Shown here piece after piece: positions 1 to 12,937 of a stretch of DNA of 64,000 bases. The notes beneath the pieces are model-generated. The model worked only from the letters and a program-made list of their open reading frames with translations. It was not told the DNA's origin and made no database searches. The number at the start of each line of letters is the position of its first letter. The stretch's first letter is position 1. The stretch lies in contig PTFA01000158.1 of the NCBI GenBank assembly GCA_003342895.1, positions 2,315,330 to 2,379,329 of the forward strand, read 5' to 3'. This DNA comes from Casuarius casuarius. Taxonomy: Eukaryota; Chordata; Aves; Casuariiformes; Casuariidae. The position numbers were made by a program, and so were the translations under genes.

Positions 1-3000
1 TTGTTGCGGATTTTCAGCACCAGCGTACTCACTGTTGTGGCCTTCCCCCAGTATTTAAGATTAAGGTGCTGAAGGCAATGATGAATATATCAGAGGGCCA
101 GGCAAAATTCTGTCACCCTCCTCTTCTTCCAATTCAGATAAAGAAATGTTTTTCGCAGATGTTTCTAGTGGAATACTCATCTCATAGGCTTCTGGCAGCT
201 TTTTTATACACTCTCTTATGGGCATGGAACAATACCATTCCATACCCCAACTATCCAAATCAATAAATCCCAACTGTGGAAAGTGAAACCAGCTGATATG
301 AAGAAAGTAACCATAACACTAACGCACACGGGGGCATTGGCTAACTTGATTACCCCAAAAGGGGCATCCAGCAGGATGAGGAGGAGGTGTAGGCTCTGCA
401 GCAAGCCTAGTTAGTGGCTATGGTCCTGTTTTTAGTCACAGTTACCCCCGTCATTACGTTACTCTCATAACTGTGTTACTCCCTGAGTTACTCCCAGAGT
501 TACTTCAAGGATGTGCTTGCTCGTCCCCAGTCTTGCTGAAAAGTGGTTTTGTGCACCTTGCAGAACTGCTGTGCACCATCGATACAATTGTCTGTGGAAT
601 CTCAGTATGGAGGCTACATGTAAACTGCAATTCCCTATGCTGTTAGATGGTTAAAGAGGGTCTGACTATCTTCTTCCATTAGAAAACATAGAGTGTTATT
701 AGAGCGGATTTGTCCAGAAATGGTGGAAGATCTTTGCTTTCCAAACCAGATCACTTCATTGATCTATATTAAAGTGTGGCTCCACCAGCAGCTGAGTTGG
801 CACAGTTGAGGAGGAGAAAAATTTTGGTGAGGGGTATAGGGAACAGAAGCTCAGACACAAGAAAAAGCAAGAATCTTTTATGCTGGTTTTGCCTTCTGGA
901 AGAAACTCAGCATGAAATTATGCCCTGAGATACCATAATGTGGAAATGCACTGTCAGTTTCTTGAAGATCATTTCAAGATAATATGAGAGAGACTAATTT
1001 TCAAAAAGGGCTGAAAACATTCCTTCAACAAAAATTACTCTCTTTTAAAAATTATGCAACAGAAAGACTGCTTCCCCAAATGACTGCTCATACCAGAAAA
1101 CTGTGTTCCTAAAAAAAAAAAAATCACAGTTCTGTGTTTTTATTCAAAGAAATGTATGTGTATGGGCATTCTATTTATGTGTGTAGGCACAACGATAAAT
1201 TCCCAGATGAGAGAAACTGTTCAGAATTTATTAAAACACTGTAATAATATGGAACACTTTTAAAAGTGTGGATTTGTTTTCCACCTTTTCCCCTAATAAT
1301 AAATATCGGACTCAGCAGTAAGGGCTTATAGCAGAGCCACAGTAGTACTGTAAAGCATAGAATTTACAAGTCAGATCTGTAGAACATACATTTTTCAACA
1401 AGGGCTGTAATTATATAAAATGCTACATGAATCCAATAATGCAAAGAAATCTATTTTTAGGGCAAAAGTTTTCCAGCTATCAGGCTTTCAGTCTTTGGCT
1501 GGGAATTTAACACGCTGCAGGACTGAAGTGCTCAACAGCTTGTTGGAAGTGGCATACATCTCCCTTTGCTAACTAGACACAAGTCCCTCTCAAACCCTGG
1601 GACGGATCCTGTTACCAAGCTGTCCTGGTCAGTTTTGAGATGCCTCCTGTACCATCGCTGGTGCTCGCACAACAGATTTTGCAGGTTCAGAGGAGTAAGA
1701 AGATAAGAACTAGAGGAGAAAACCCGGTGTTCAGAGGAAGGAAGGCACCTGACTGAACTGTAATCCTAATGTTTATGAAATGTGATAAAGTCTACCAGGA
1801 CTCCACAAGCCTTAACAGCTCCTAAATAGCTGCAAGTTGTGTCCTTGGAGCAGAGAGCTATTTAGCCTTAAAGCCAGGTCATACTTTTTTTTCAGGTCAG
1901 CTCCAAGGAAATGCCAAGTCACAGCTCCTGTTGAGTGCATCTCACTGGATGAAACTCTTCATGAGGTATTGATTATCCCTTTTCATGCTCTGGCTCTGTG
2001 CTGACTCCACGGGGAGCAAATGCATTTCAATGCTCTTCTCTTACTCCCAGACTGGTAGTACTAGTTTTAACTTAGTGTTAGTGAAACCAACTGGAAAGAA
2101 CCTCAGAGCTGTATTTTATATATCCTCATTTAGGCCATGCTCTCTTTAAAGGCAAAAGTCTACTTTCTCAGACTGTCCTGTCCATGTCTGTGTGTGAGCC
2201 AACTCAACTCCTGCAGTGAATTTCTCTCAATGCTGTTTGTTTCTGCCTTTGCTGCCTTTTTTTTTTCGCCACATCTCATCACGTAACTCTTTAAATTAGA
2301 CCCACATCCTGTGCAGGTCCACAGAAGTGGACCACTAGGCTAGTCAATGGTTTCTCCAGGCAGGTGTTGAATCTATCCAGGAAGACCTAGTCACAACATT
2401 ACGAGTTCAGCCTACATTTTCTTTAGCACAGGTTTCCTGGTATTTTCGCAGAGTACATGAACAGACTGGACAACATCTCAACAAAAATAAAAACACTCAT
2501 CATGACTTTCATAAGTAATTTGGTGCAGCTGGTGAGTAAAAACACCATTTTTGGGGGGGTTAATTTAGATATCTGAATTAGGTGCTTCAAAACACTACTT
2601 CATAGCACCTATTGTCTATTTGGTTCCTGCATGGTATCCTCTAAGTTTCATTGAAGCCAAATGCCTAAGGAAAGCTAAAGAAGGTGGTTGGCATCTCCAA
2701 TAATGTCTAAAACCTTAAAGAAAAAATGTAAATTTTAAGAAAAAGTACATGCAAGCCATAAATTTGGCTTTTATAAGATGCCTTCAGCTCTTTGGGCTTT
2801 GCTTCCTCAAAACCAGAATTGCAGGATTGTCTTGGCTCACAGAAATGTCACTGCAATAAATACATTAGAGACCAAGATGTGGATAAAACATCACAATAGA
2901 AACCACTTTATACTCACATACATGAACACATGTATCCCTATAGTTTACAGCCACACATAAAATAATTACTTCTGAATGCTTATTCTTAAAAATGACCACT

Positions 3001-4599
3001 TGCTTTTTTATATCAATTTCATACTTTTCTGAAGCCCAGTTCGTGGTATTTGGAAGTGACTGCTCTGTAGCTTGAAACAGTCTCCAAACATCTCGTGCTA
3101 GTTCTTTGCACTAGACAAATCTCCAGTGGAATCTTGCCACTGAATTTTCAGAGGATATTAAAACCTGCCTTTGTGTTCTTTTTTATAAATCTAATCAACG
3201 GTTTCCCGTTTGCACATTTGTGGTTCTAAAAATGATGGGTGCTTTCCCCTTAGAAGTTGTGCATTTTTTCCTGCATAGATACAGTTTCCAATGCTCATAT
3301 TTGTCACTCCAGCAAAACAGAGCTGAGTGAGCTATTTAGCCATATAATAAAGTAGCAATGGATGAAGCAAGAGGACCAACTGAATTGGTGCTATTATTTC
3401 AACAAAATCCTTTCAGCAATTGCCTCTCTCTTCATAGAGACCTCCACAGCATTATTTCACTAAATGACACCATGAATGTAATTACTTTGATTCAGAGTGT
3501 AGGAATCATACAGGTAACAAATTACACTACCCACGATGAGTAATAATTCAGTTATTCAGTGGGCTTATAACAGTTTGAAATAGCCTATTCTCATTTCACA
3601 AACATCATATTTATGGTTGGAAATAAACCATTTCTGCAAAGTGAAATATTAGATCTATTTATCTTAGCTCATGTAAGCTCCCAAATGGATCACCACATAA
3701 CTGCATACCTTTGGTGTTTTTAATATTAAAGGGAGTGCAGAGATGCTGAGCCACCTGGAGTACTCCATCTTGGTAGAAGTGTGTATATATTTTACCTATT
3801 TACTACCTGGTGAATCACGACTTTAATATAAATATCAAGAAGTGATGGTGCACAGAGCGAGATGCTGATCTCAGTGGTACCAGCGCTATTGGAGCTCATC
3901 GCTAACTGGAAGCCAAATCTCAATACGTATCCAAAGAGATTTTCCTTGGACAGGATTCTTCTCTTCTGTGTTCCAGCATAAATGAAGCACAAGACAGTAT
4001 GAAACAAAGATGAAGAGGAGGAGAAACAACCCTTCTTGTTGAAATGTCAATTCCGAGTTAGGCTTTTGGGGTAAAATGTGTAAAGCCTAGTGAGATTTTT
4101 TGAATGCATTAAATGCCAAACTCCTAATTATGCAATCTCCAGATTACACATAGGTATCTAGGAACCTGTGAATATCCCACAGATGGATATCCATCTTCAC
4201 CTTTAAGTGCCTAAATATTTCAAGAAACTTCTTTAATCTGTTATGACATGATTTATACAATCTCTAGCTCAGAAGTGCAGCGTTCCTCCAGGCTGGCTGC
4301 AGGAGGTATCAGTAAGGAATTTCCAGAGCATACTTGCTGGTTAGGTCCTAAATAAAAGCAGTAGCAGCAGCAGCTGCTGAACCCCCCTTTTTATGTAATA
4401 CTTAGCAGCTTGGAGCATTCCTCCGGGATCTGGCAGATACAGATTCCGTTTCTGAATTTGCATAAAGACATCCAAACTTCTACTTCCTCGGAGCCTGCCT
4501 TGACAGCCTGGTTATCAGCTATTTGGTGGAATAGCTTTCAGTCTTTCCTGTGGAAGCTGTACCATTGTGCATGAAATATTTAAGGATGTGTTAATCGCG
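1..4599. other. Unique AT-rich sequence, no gene seen
   Basis: I checked both strands for long frames, splice-bounded open blocks, known transposons, tRNA box motifs and poly-A retrocopies and found none I can support. Weak internal repetition of a gttactc word occurs at 431-506. A vague old-repeat resemblance (taagtgcctaaata) lies near 4204. Confidence 0.5.
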
Positions 4600-4700
4600 T
4601 AAAAGCAAGATATAAGAGTTCTCAGCTGAGAGGCTGTGTACTCTGCTGAGAGTGGAGGGGGCGGAGAGCAGACTGTCAGTCACTTCTGTTAAACTATCAT
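4600..4700 (+). promoter_or_regulatory. Promoter-like patch (TATA-like box, palindrome, GC box)
   Basis: Within 100 bp lie a TATA-like agatataagag (4608), the perfect 10-bp palindrome ctcagctgag containing a CAGCTG E-box (4621-4630), and a GC-box-like gggggcggag (4658-4667). The order (GC box downstream of the TATA-like box) is not that of a standard core promoter, so an enhancer is an equal possibility. No coding start follows nearby. Confidence 0.2.
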
Positions 4701-5603
4701 TACAATAAGGAGGCTATTTTCCTCTCGGCTGAGGGCTGCAGTCCCCAGACAAGAGAAGCATTCTCTCTGTCAAAGGATCTCTTCAGCCAGAACTAAAATC
4801 AGTAACTGAATTCCACTAAGGAAAGGTACCAAAACTTTGCAAAAGTTATAAGACTAGGGATGAATCCCTCAAGGGAAAATGAGAAAAATGAAAACAGACG
4901 AAGAAGGAAATTAAACTGATTATCTGCTAGCACTCAGTGCTGCTCACCAGTATTCAGACATATATCTCCATAAGTCTAAAAAAAATCTGCAAGATCATGC
5001 ACTTGCATAAGCATTATAGATTACTGTGTATATATAGAAATGCAAGGAAGGGTAACCAAAGACCAAAAATTTCTGATGTGATTTTCAGAGGAAAGAAGTT
5101 TCTGGTGGCCTCAGGTTTCCAGTGATAATGCCTATCATTTCTAAAAATCTGGCCATGTACTCTAATAGTTATGACAGTCCTTATGCAGTAATTTCCAGGC
5201 AAAGATCTCAGTTCAAGTTTAGCCTCAAATGAAATTTAGTTTCCCTGAATGAAACATGATAATGTAGCCATGAAGTTCACAAACTGTAGTCATATTTTAA
5301 AATGAGCAAACTGAATAATGAAGACCTCAAGGGAGCAGCTCATTGCAGTGTGGCGAATTAGCAGCATGGAAAAGAGTGGAAAACTCTGGAGTCAGAACTG
5401 AACAGTGCTAATTTAGTATCTCACATGCCTGAAGTTAAGCATATTGTATGTCTTTGTAGAATTCAGATCTAAGTTTGTACTGACCTATTATACTGAAACC
5501 TCCGTCTAGTATAGAGATGCTTTAGCAGCACTCTTCTGCTTACAGAAGAAGAACCTTAGTCAGTCCCATGAGAGTAATTCCAAGTAAAGATTTAATCACT
5601 TGC

Positions 5604-5665
5604 TCTATTAAAGTCAATAGCAAAACTCCCTTTGAGTTAGTGAGACTGTGATGACCCACCTATGC
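5604..5665 (-). repeat. Short ancient dispersed repeat (unclassified), second copy
   Basis: The plus strand reads aagtcaatagcaaaactccc, then tttgagttagtgagactgtg, the reverse orientation of the segment at 42098-42160. About 20 of the central 28 positions agree by eye. It is noncoding. Confidence 0.4.
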
Positions 5666-7354
5666 CTTGGGCAAAAACAATGTTGTCCTTTCTCCAGCAG
5701 GTAAGTTCAATGACAGGTATTGCAGTTGCTCGAAAGCATGCAATGACTCCCATGGATAACAATTTCAATTGAAAGCTAGAAAACATAATATTAGCTTGTC
5801 TGTTGTCTTTGCACCCGTCCTAATTGCAGCTTAAGTATCTAATGGTCCATTCCTGAAGTGTGTCTGAAGTGAAATTCAATCCAGAAAACTCATGCTGGGT
5901 TGCCACCTAATTCTGAAGATGTATAACCTCAGCAGATGTCTTAGTTTTTAACTTTGGTGTTCCCCAGGGAACTCTAGAGCAGCTTTGCCTCTATCTCATC
6001 CTTAAACTTGACTGTTATCGAGAAACCAGACACTCCAAAACATGCCTGACACTTCTGTACAACTAATCTCCGTTCAAAGAGGAGTGATGTTTGCTGCTGT
6101 CCTCTAAAACTCAGTTGAAAGAAAATTTTTTGCATCATCTTAAAAATAGTATTTGTAAGCAGAAGACCATTCTCCTTTCCACAGGGAAATTCTTTGCCTA
6201 CCCAAGTGTGTATGGGAGTTAGAGGGAAAAATGGGAGGAGGAATTCAACCCCTTTTCTCACTGGTTTTTAGAAAACAATTAAAGGTTCATGCTCTTGGTG
6301 CAACAGTACAGCATGAACATGGCTGTGTAGTCTATTGAGTAGAGCAGACAGAGGAGATCAGGGATCTCTCCCATGACAATTCTGATGTTTTCTCGAATGA
6401 CTGATTGTTTAATATTAAATTCCACTCCGGAGCCTATATAGAACATATAATTTAGATGTCAGACAGTCATTGTCTATGTTTATTTTTGGATCTAATGCTA
6501 AATATAATATGTTTGTAACCTTGTTATGGTTAGGTAGAGACATTTATGTATAATAATACATTTGAACACGCACAGTTTTGTGGGAAGGAATTGCCACACT
6601 TGATATCTTGGTTTATGCTAGGTAAAAGTGCCTGCTATAAATTCTGCAAGGCTTGCCAAGATGAATTTGACAATCATCCTTATCAGTTTTTCCTCCTGAT
6701 CAAACAAAATGACCCTGTGGTGATGATGCTGGTGACTTAAATTCCAACTCTGGCGAGAGCAGATGAAACTGAGGAAAAGGGATTGAGGACAGAGATCTAG
6801 ATGTTTACAAAGAGACGTCACCTGGCAGCACCCTGTACATTCTGAATATTTCTTTTTACTATGAAGAGCAGCATTCAATAGAGAGGCTCAGGTGCCTTTC
6901 AGCTTTATGGAAAAACAGCTGAGATTTGCTCATCCATATTCCAAGCAAAAAATAAAATTATAATAAACAAGAGTGTTATATAAAAAAACAGAAATAAATT
7001 CTGCTAGGCCTTTTCAAATCAGAAACCTCAGCTTTTCTGGCCCATTATGAGGGTTTAGGTATGTTTCAGATCAATATTTTATATGTGGTGTAATAGCTTT
7101 CCTTTTTCCTTGAACAGGTTGGTTTAAGGAAGGGAATGCAGAACGATTTTATTGCTGTCTAATTGGTATTGATTTCATAACTGCTGAATTCAAAGAAAAA
7201 CAGACTCCAGCAAAGGAATACATTTTTATTTCGCATAACATATTTGTTAAGCAGAACAAAGCAAAAAGAGGCAACAAAGGATTTAGAGGAAGTTCATTAA
7301 CACAGATCTAAAAATTAAAAAAAAAATCACAGGAAGAGAATTCAAGGTCAACAT

Positions 7355-7635
7355 GGTCATTCCAGAGGAAGGATGGCCACATCTATGTCTTTCCTGACAG
7401 GTGACTCTTTGAGCTGCTCTTAAAAATCTCCACTGCCAGAGAGACTAAAATCTCACTAGTTGATCTATCCTTATGCTTAACTATTCTTATAGTTAGAAAG
7501 CTTTCACTGTCATCTAATTTAATTTTTTCTGGCTTTAATTCAACAGTTATGTTTTTCCTTTGATTCATTTCCAACAGTGAATTATAAATTCTCTGAGTCT
7601 GTTGAATTCTACTTTCTTGAGGTCTGTTGTCTTTA
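7355..7635 (-). mobile_element. Old CR1 LINE 3' region, minus strand
   Basis: The plus strand carries cttaaaaatctccactgcc, cttatagttagaaagctttc and tcatctaatttaattttttc in the order found in the complement of the CR1 3' region (the block usually reading 'cctcatagttagaaagtttttcctaatatctaa'). The true ends are blurred. Weak similarity may continue to about 7960 (gttgctctggctaaaccttt, tctaaactggatgg). It is highly diverged and inactive. A 63-codon open frame on the minus strand here is probably a by-product of the repeat and not a gene. Confidence 0.6.
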
Positions 7636-8506
7636 TTCTCCTTATTTCTTTTCCTTAGCCGTTGAAGCTAAGGTAAGAGTGCCATTTTTCCGTGGTCGTT
7701 GCCACCTCACCATCCCTCATATTTTCAACCATCTCTTCCCTGTTGCTGGAATAAAATGTACAAGAATATGCCCTCAACTTACTATCTTCAGCTTAATTCA
7801 AGAACCGCATAGTCTATATTCTGCTGTATTCCTCATCAGCAGATACCTGGATAGCTGAAGGCTCCATTACAAGCAGCTTCTCGTACTTCTTCTAGTTGCT
7901 CTGGCTAAACCTTTCTTCTTGATCTTTCTGGCTTGGTGGTCTAAACTGGATGGAAAGAGACACTGTGGGGTACATCCATATCATTGACCTTTTCCTGTTA
8001 TCGTTATTCAGACACTTTCAGTCAGTCTAGCCCTCTTTATCTGCTGGACTTGGAACAACTATGTATATCCTTTAAAAAACAAAGCTGCTTAGGTTTTCCT
8101 GGTCAGCTCATCTTGACTGTCAGTATTTTCACCTGGTCAGTACTTTTCCATACTAATATTCCAGCTATGCCAGTTATCCCACCATTTATAACAGTTAAGC
8201 AGCAATTGTGATCATGAGTTAAGCGTCCAGCCTCTCCTGTTTATTCCCAATACCTATTGCATTGGGATATTGAACTGAAAATAGACATCTAAATGTAAGT
8301 TTGAGCCACTGAGTACTACTGTTGACAATGGGCTTTGTCCTTAACTCTGGTCTCTGATCAAATGTGCGTTGGTGTACCTTGTAGCATGCAGGAATTTAGG
8401 AGGATAGTAAGTAGGTACCTGTTGCCCATTTCAGTGCCTTTTGAAAAAAAGGCCTGTTTGAAATGCAAATAATGCTATTACACCATGCTCAAATATTAAT
8501 CCAACT

Positions 8507-8563
8507 TTTTATAATGAAAATAATAAATATAATAATTTTATAATTTAATAAAATTTATAATCT
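8507..8563. repeat. AT-only low-complexity tract
   Basis: Nearly pure A/T sequence with repeated ataat and tttata words and almost no G or C. No coding content. Confidence 0.9.
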
Positions 8564-9120
8564 TGCGATTTAAAGCTGTCCATCAAAATGTATTTTTACT
8601 TGCTTATAGCTCACTTTTGCTTGCAAATTTTTCAATTGAAAGTAGGGATATTCAGCTGTAAGCAAATTTCCCATAAAGCCACAGGGGGGTTAAGCTCTTA
8701 TATCAATGAGTTTTAAGCACCTAAGTTAGGAGGCCTACAAACGCAGCAGATCCATTGCTACACAGAACATAAGAAATTTAAATGCTTTTAATAAAGGATG
8801 AAGCTAGATGGATTCGATGTTTCCATAACATGCTTAGAGATGTTTGAAAATATATAGTAAGAATCTAAAGGTCTTTTGGATTTCAACAGCATATGGGCAA
8901 GTAAGTCTCCTTTCAACATCCCTTTCCTAGGATATAAATAATATCATTGTTAATTTTCAGTCCAAGATACTGTAGATAACATTGACACCATAATCACAAA
9001 ATGCGCAAGAATCACCTTCTTTCCCTCAGCACTCAGTAGAAGAAAAGGAGGCTTTCTTGAGTTAAGATCAGCCTTTTTATCTTAAAACTTTGCCTAAATG
9101 TGACTTTCTTCTCTTTTCAG

Positions 9121-9290
9121 CTGCTCAGTTTTGGGCAAGGAAGAGTGATCATCAGAAAAGGCTGTGTCCCACAGAATTTCTGTCTGATTCTCTGAGGAAG
9201 CGCTGTGGCCACCAAAATCATCATCAGCAAAAAGAAGAGGAGCCTTATGCCAAGATGGTTGCCTTTCTCAAGCAGGGCAGATATTCTGGG
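9121..9290 (+). other. Exon-like block with good splice signals
   Basis: The block is preceded by a strong pyrimidine tract and acceptor (tttcttctcttttcag) and followed by a usable donor (ctggg|gtaatt). One frame is open through all 170 bases (2 nt plus 56 codons) and reads basic and polar, with segments CPTEFLSDSLRKRCGHQN and KEEEPYAKMVAFLKQGRY; the other two frames contain stops. No domain is recognised. It may be an exon of an unlabelled gene or lncRNA, or chance. Confidence 0.2.
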
Positions 9291-10503
9291 GTAATTCACT
9301 GCTTTCATAGTTCTTTGTTTTTACATAATTTCACAGTCTGATACAAAGCTTGTGGATCACTAGTTGCTTTGGATCAAACTAAAGTCAAAGTTTGCATGAG
9401 TGTAACCCCAGCTTCTCAAACCTTGCCAGCCTTGTCCTGTGAAATATCCCCCCTAGGTTTCCTTCATTCCAAGACGCTTTACAGAGCCCTGGTGCAGAGC
9501 TTATAGACCTCAAATCCAGAAAGAATGGATAGGAAAAACTTGGAGGAATTTCCCTGTCCCATAGTCACTTGACAGGCTAGAAATTCACTACAAACCCAGT
9601 CAAGGTAGTGAACAAAGCTAACTGAGAATTTCCTACCAGGTCTAAATGAAAAGCTCCGCTTCTTCTCACTTTGAAAATGTTTATTTGTTGTTGGTGGTTT
9701 TTGTCAGTCTCTGAAAATCACTGTCTGTCTGTCTGTTGTTTTTTAATTAACATTAGTTGCCAAAAACTGAAATACCTTTGGATGTCATGCTTTAGCAGCT
9801 GGAGAAGGAATTTCAACAACTGGGAGAGGGGGATTATTTTTCCAAGGAAACTGTATGTCTGGAAAAGTGATCTATTTTGGGACCAACAGTAATACTATTA
9901 TAAGGACATTTGAATCCGCTTTTCCCATTGTAGCCCTCTTAGATACAAACACTGTGTGACAAACTAATATAACAGCTAGAACTGTCTTGAAAATTAAAGT
10001 TTTGTCCCACAGTAATTTCTGCGATTTTATTTCATCCCAAATCAAGAGCCATTTTTTAACAGATTACATTCTAAAGTAGTTCATTTGTACTCAGCCACAT
10101 TGTTCTAACATTTACAACATAATCTGTAATAGGAATTCAATGTCACAATGCTACAGCCATGATAAAGCCAAAACAAAACATTTTAACTCTATCAAAAAGT
10201 TTGAAAATTAAGAAAATTACTATTTGATTGTTAAATGTTTTTATTTCATGGAATTAGCATTTTTGGATGGAAAAACTGTGACTTTGGAAGATGTTCTGGT
10301 CATATTTTATGATTTTGACATGTTATCATGGGGAATCTTTTATACCATTATGAAACCATTGCCTTAATTAGAATGCTAACTAATTATGAAGTCTGGTCTA
10401 CACCTGAATAACTTCTGACACTTCCTATTTTTGTTCTGAAGAAACATACCATGTCTACTCTTTGAGCCATACCCAGGGAATGGGAAACTGGAAAGAAAAA
10501 ATA

Positions 10504-10542
10504 ATTCTCTCTTTCTTTTCTTCTTCTTTTTTTTTTTTTTGT
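10504..10542. repeat. Polypyrimidine/T14 tract
   Basis: A tcttt-rich run ends in about 14 consecutive T residues. No element body is recognisable on either side. Confidence 0.9.
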
Positions 10543-10637
10543 TGGAGCTTCTAAGATCAGTAGAAGTCTTAAAATTTAGAATAATTCCAGCATGAGGCCA
10601 GTTATAAAGAACAAAATCTATCCATAATGATATTAAT

Positions 10638-10750
10638 ACATTTTATTTATTGCTTTCTGTCAGTTGTTCTCCAAGCATGCCACTATCACTATTCCAATTT
10701 TAGAAATGGGCAAACTGAGGCAAGTCTGAAGAAAGTGACCTGAATGTGCC
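10638..10750 (-). mobile_element. MIR-like (CORE-SINE) remnant, minus strand
   Basis: The segment attccaattttagaaatggg followed by caaactgaggcaag is close to the complement of the MIR core ('attttacagatgaggaaactgaggc'). Upstream, taatacattttatttattgc and tctccaagcatgcc fall where the complement of the MIR tail is expected. MIR elements are tRNA-derived SINEs older than the amniote split and are scarce in birds. Divergence is strong, so the boundaries are approximate. Confidence 0.55.
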
Positions 10751-11487
10751 ATCTCTTCTAGATCCTTTCCTTCTCATCTGCAGTCTGAAAGGTATTGGTG
10801 TGTGTTTAGGAGTGTATTTTTCCTTTCCTTCACACACATATATGCATAAAAAAGAAAAATATTCTTTTCTCCTCTGTGGTGAAAGTGGAATAAAAAGCCA
10901 ACAGGTGTAATACCACTGCGCTTCATAGAGTCATAGGTCCTAATACAGGTAGGTACTGTTGCTGTCTTGTGCTCTGACTAGTGTAACACTAACTACATAG
11001 ATTAAATTTTGCAGCTCCTAAAAATACCCTCGCAAGAGAACATTTTTATCCTCTTAGCCATATCTATCAAAAAGCCATTCAATCTCAATTAAAAAAAAAC
11101 CACTCAGAGATGGAGGCTTTTACTTCTGTCGTTATTCTATTGCAATAGTATTTGGATCAAGAGAGATTTAGGCCAAAGTCCAGGCAGGCGAAGTGGGTTA
11201 TGTCTCTAATGTCGCTGTAGCATATTCTGTTTAGCAAGTACAACTGGGAATAGATGATTTTTCGGGAGTGTATTTCAAACCTGTGTATGATATTTGGAGG
11301 TCTCAGAGATGAAACGTCAGAGATCTCCACTACTAACACCTCGTGGAAGCCAGAGGATCCTCCTCTAGGATGGTGTCCAAACAGGACTTACTACAGATCT
11401 GACGATGTGCTCTCACTGCAGAAGCACAATCATCCTCTCCAAAGTCTGAGTGTGTGGGTCTGTAAAGTGTCATCGCTAGTAACAGCC

Positions 11488-12240
11488 ACAGGCCTTGTAC
11501 TGGGTTTGCAAGGCCTCAGGACTGATACTTGCCAGGCCTGCTCTGTCTGAACTTTTCCTGACCTGCCCGCAGCTTTGTTTTACTTGGTTTAACTGGTGGA
11601 AACTTCTCTATTTGGCCAGGTGTCTATGGCTAATTTGTTTTACTTTTGTTTATCTTTGTACGGTACAACCGCGGTTTTGGACAGATGGCAGTAACAAGCA
11701 GTTATTCCGTGTAAAATGAGATGTTTATGGCTCTAACACAATGATCTACTGTAGAGGAACAGAGGCCCGATACGATAGCAGAGGTCATGGAGACATGGGC
11801 TGCAGCATAGAGGAACAGGGACACGGGGTGATAAGAGATGGGGCACAGGCAGAGTCTCTAAACAACTCCCCAGTGGTCAGTAAATGCAGACCGGGAGCTG
11901 GACAAAACTGCTTCCAGGGGTAACAAAGAGAACAAAGAAATAGTATCCAACACATGAAAGGCACCATAGGTAGTAAATTCAGAGGCAGCATGGAGCTGCA
12001 GACCTATAAACAAAGAGCAAAGATGTAAAAGCATGTTGGCAAAGAGATAAAAATGACCCCAAGGGGATCCTGGAGGGAGGAGGAAGAAACCATCAATGTG
12101 AACATCATATTCCTGCTGGCAAGGAAGTCCAGGGGCCGATGACTCACTGCACTACCCTCTCCAGTAGTTGGAAGCTACTGATTTTAAGACCCAGAGGAGC
12201 AGTAGAGGGGTGCGCATAACCACAGGAAAAAAGGGCTAGA
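11488..12240. other. GC-elevated stretch with imperfect short repeats
   Basis: The word agaggaacag recurs at about 11753 and 11809 in related contexts (tgtagaggaacagaggccc; catagaggaacagggacac), suggesting an imperfect duplication of about 56 bp. Composition is more even than the flanks and several short frames overlap on both strands, but none resembles a protein I know. It could be an old retroelement or simply a local composition shift. Confidence 0.3.
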
Positions 12241-12726
12241 AACTAAGTAGTGTATTTGTTACAGTTTAAATTGTATTATTACTATTACTTAGATTTCTAA
12301 CTATATTATTGTTATCCTTTCTTTTTCTGTAATAATTAGATGTGGATTCATACAGATTCTTTAATTAAACTGTTAAGATTTCATTTATACTAACAATAAA
12401 TGATCGGCTTTATATATAAGGTGTGTTTCTCTTTGCCCATAAACAAGATTTTGAGCGCAACAAAACAAAACCTCTCTAGGGTCAGCGTGTGTATTGTATT
12501 ATTATTTGTGCCATAGGTTTCCAGGCTGTTTTCTTCTGATAGTACATAAATTCCAGTTTACGGACACCCTGCAGCTCTGACTTAGTTTTTAGGTGTGATT
12601 TATCCCACTAATATACAGACAGAAGTATTTCTTTATTTTAGCTTATTTTATAGACGTTTTTATAACCACTCCCTTTAATAATTCAGATCAATTGCTTATC
12701 CTCTTTCTAGGCTATTGCCAACATAA

Positions 12727-12937
12727 GAAAAAATATTTTTACTCTAAAAGTGATTGAAGACTGAAACAGGTTACTCAAAGAAGTTGTGGAGTCTGCATCC
12801 TTGGAGAGATTCAAATGCCAACTGGACATAGTCCTGAGCAACCTTCTCTAGTTGACTCTGCTCTGAGCAGGGTGGTTGGACTGAGTGATCTCCAGATGTC
12901 CCTTCCAACCTCAACCATTCCATGATTACATGATTTT
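12727..12937 (+). mobile_element. CR1 LINE 3' end, plus strand
   Basis: A typical CR1 tail in sense orientation: gaaacaggttactcaaagaa, gttgtggagtctgcatcctt, gattcaaatgccaactggac, ggttggactgagtgatctcc, then cccttccaacctcaaccatt and the terminal ccatgattacatgatttt. It holds only the last 210 bp, 5'-truncated, with the usual avian-type repeated end. It is diverged but easily recognised. Confidence 0.9.
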
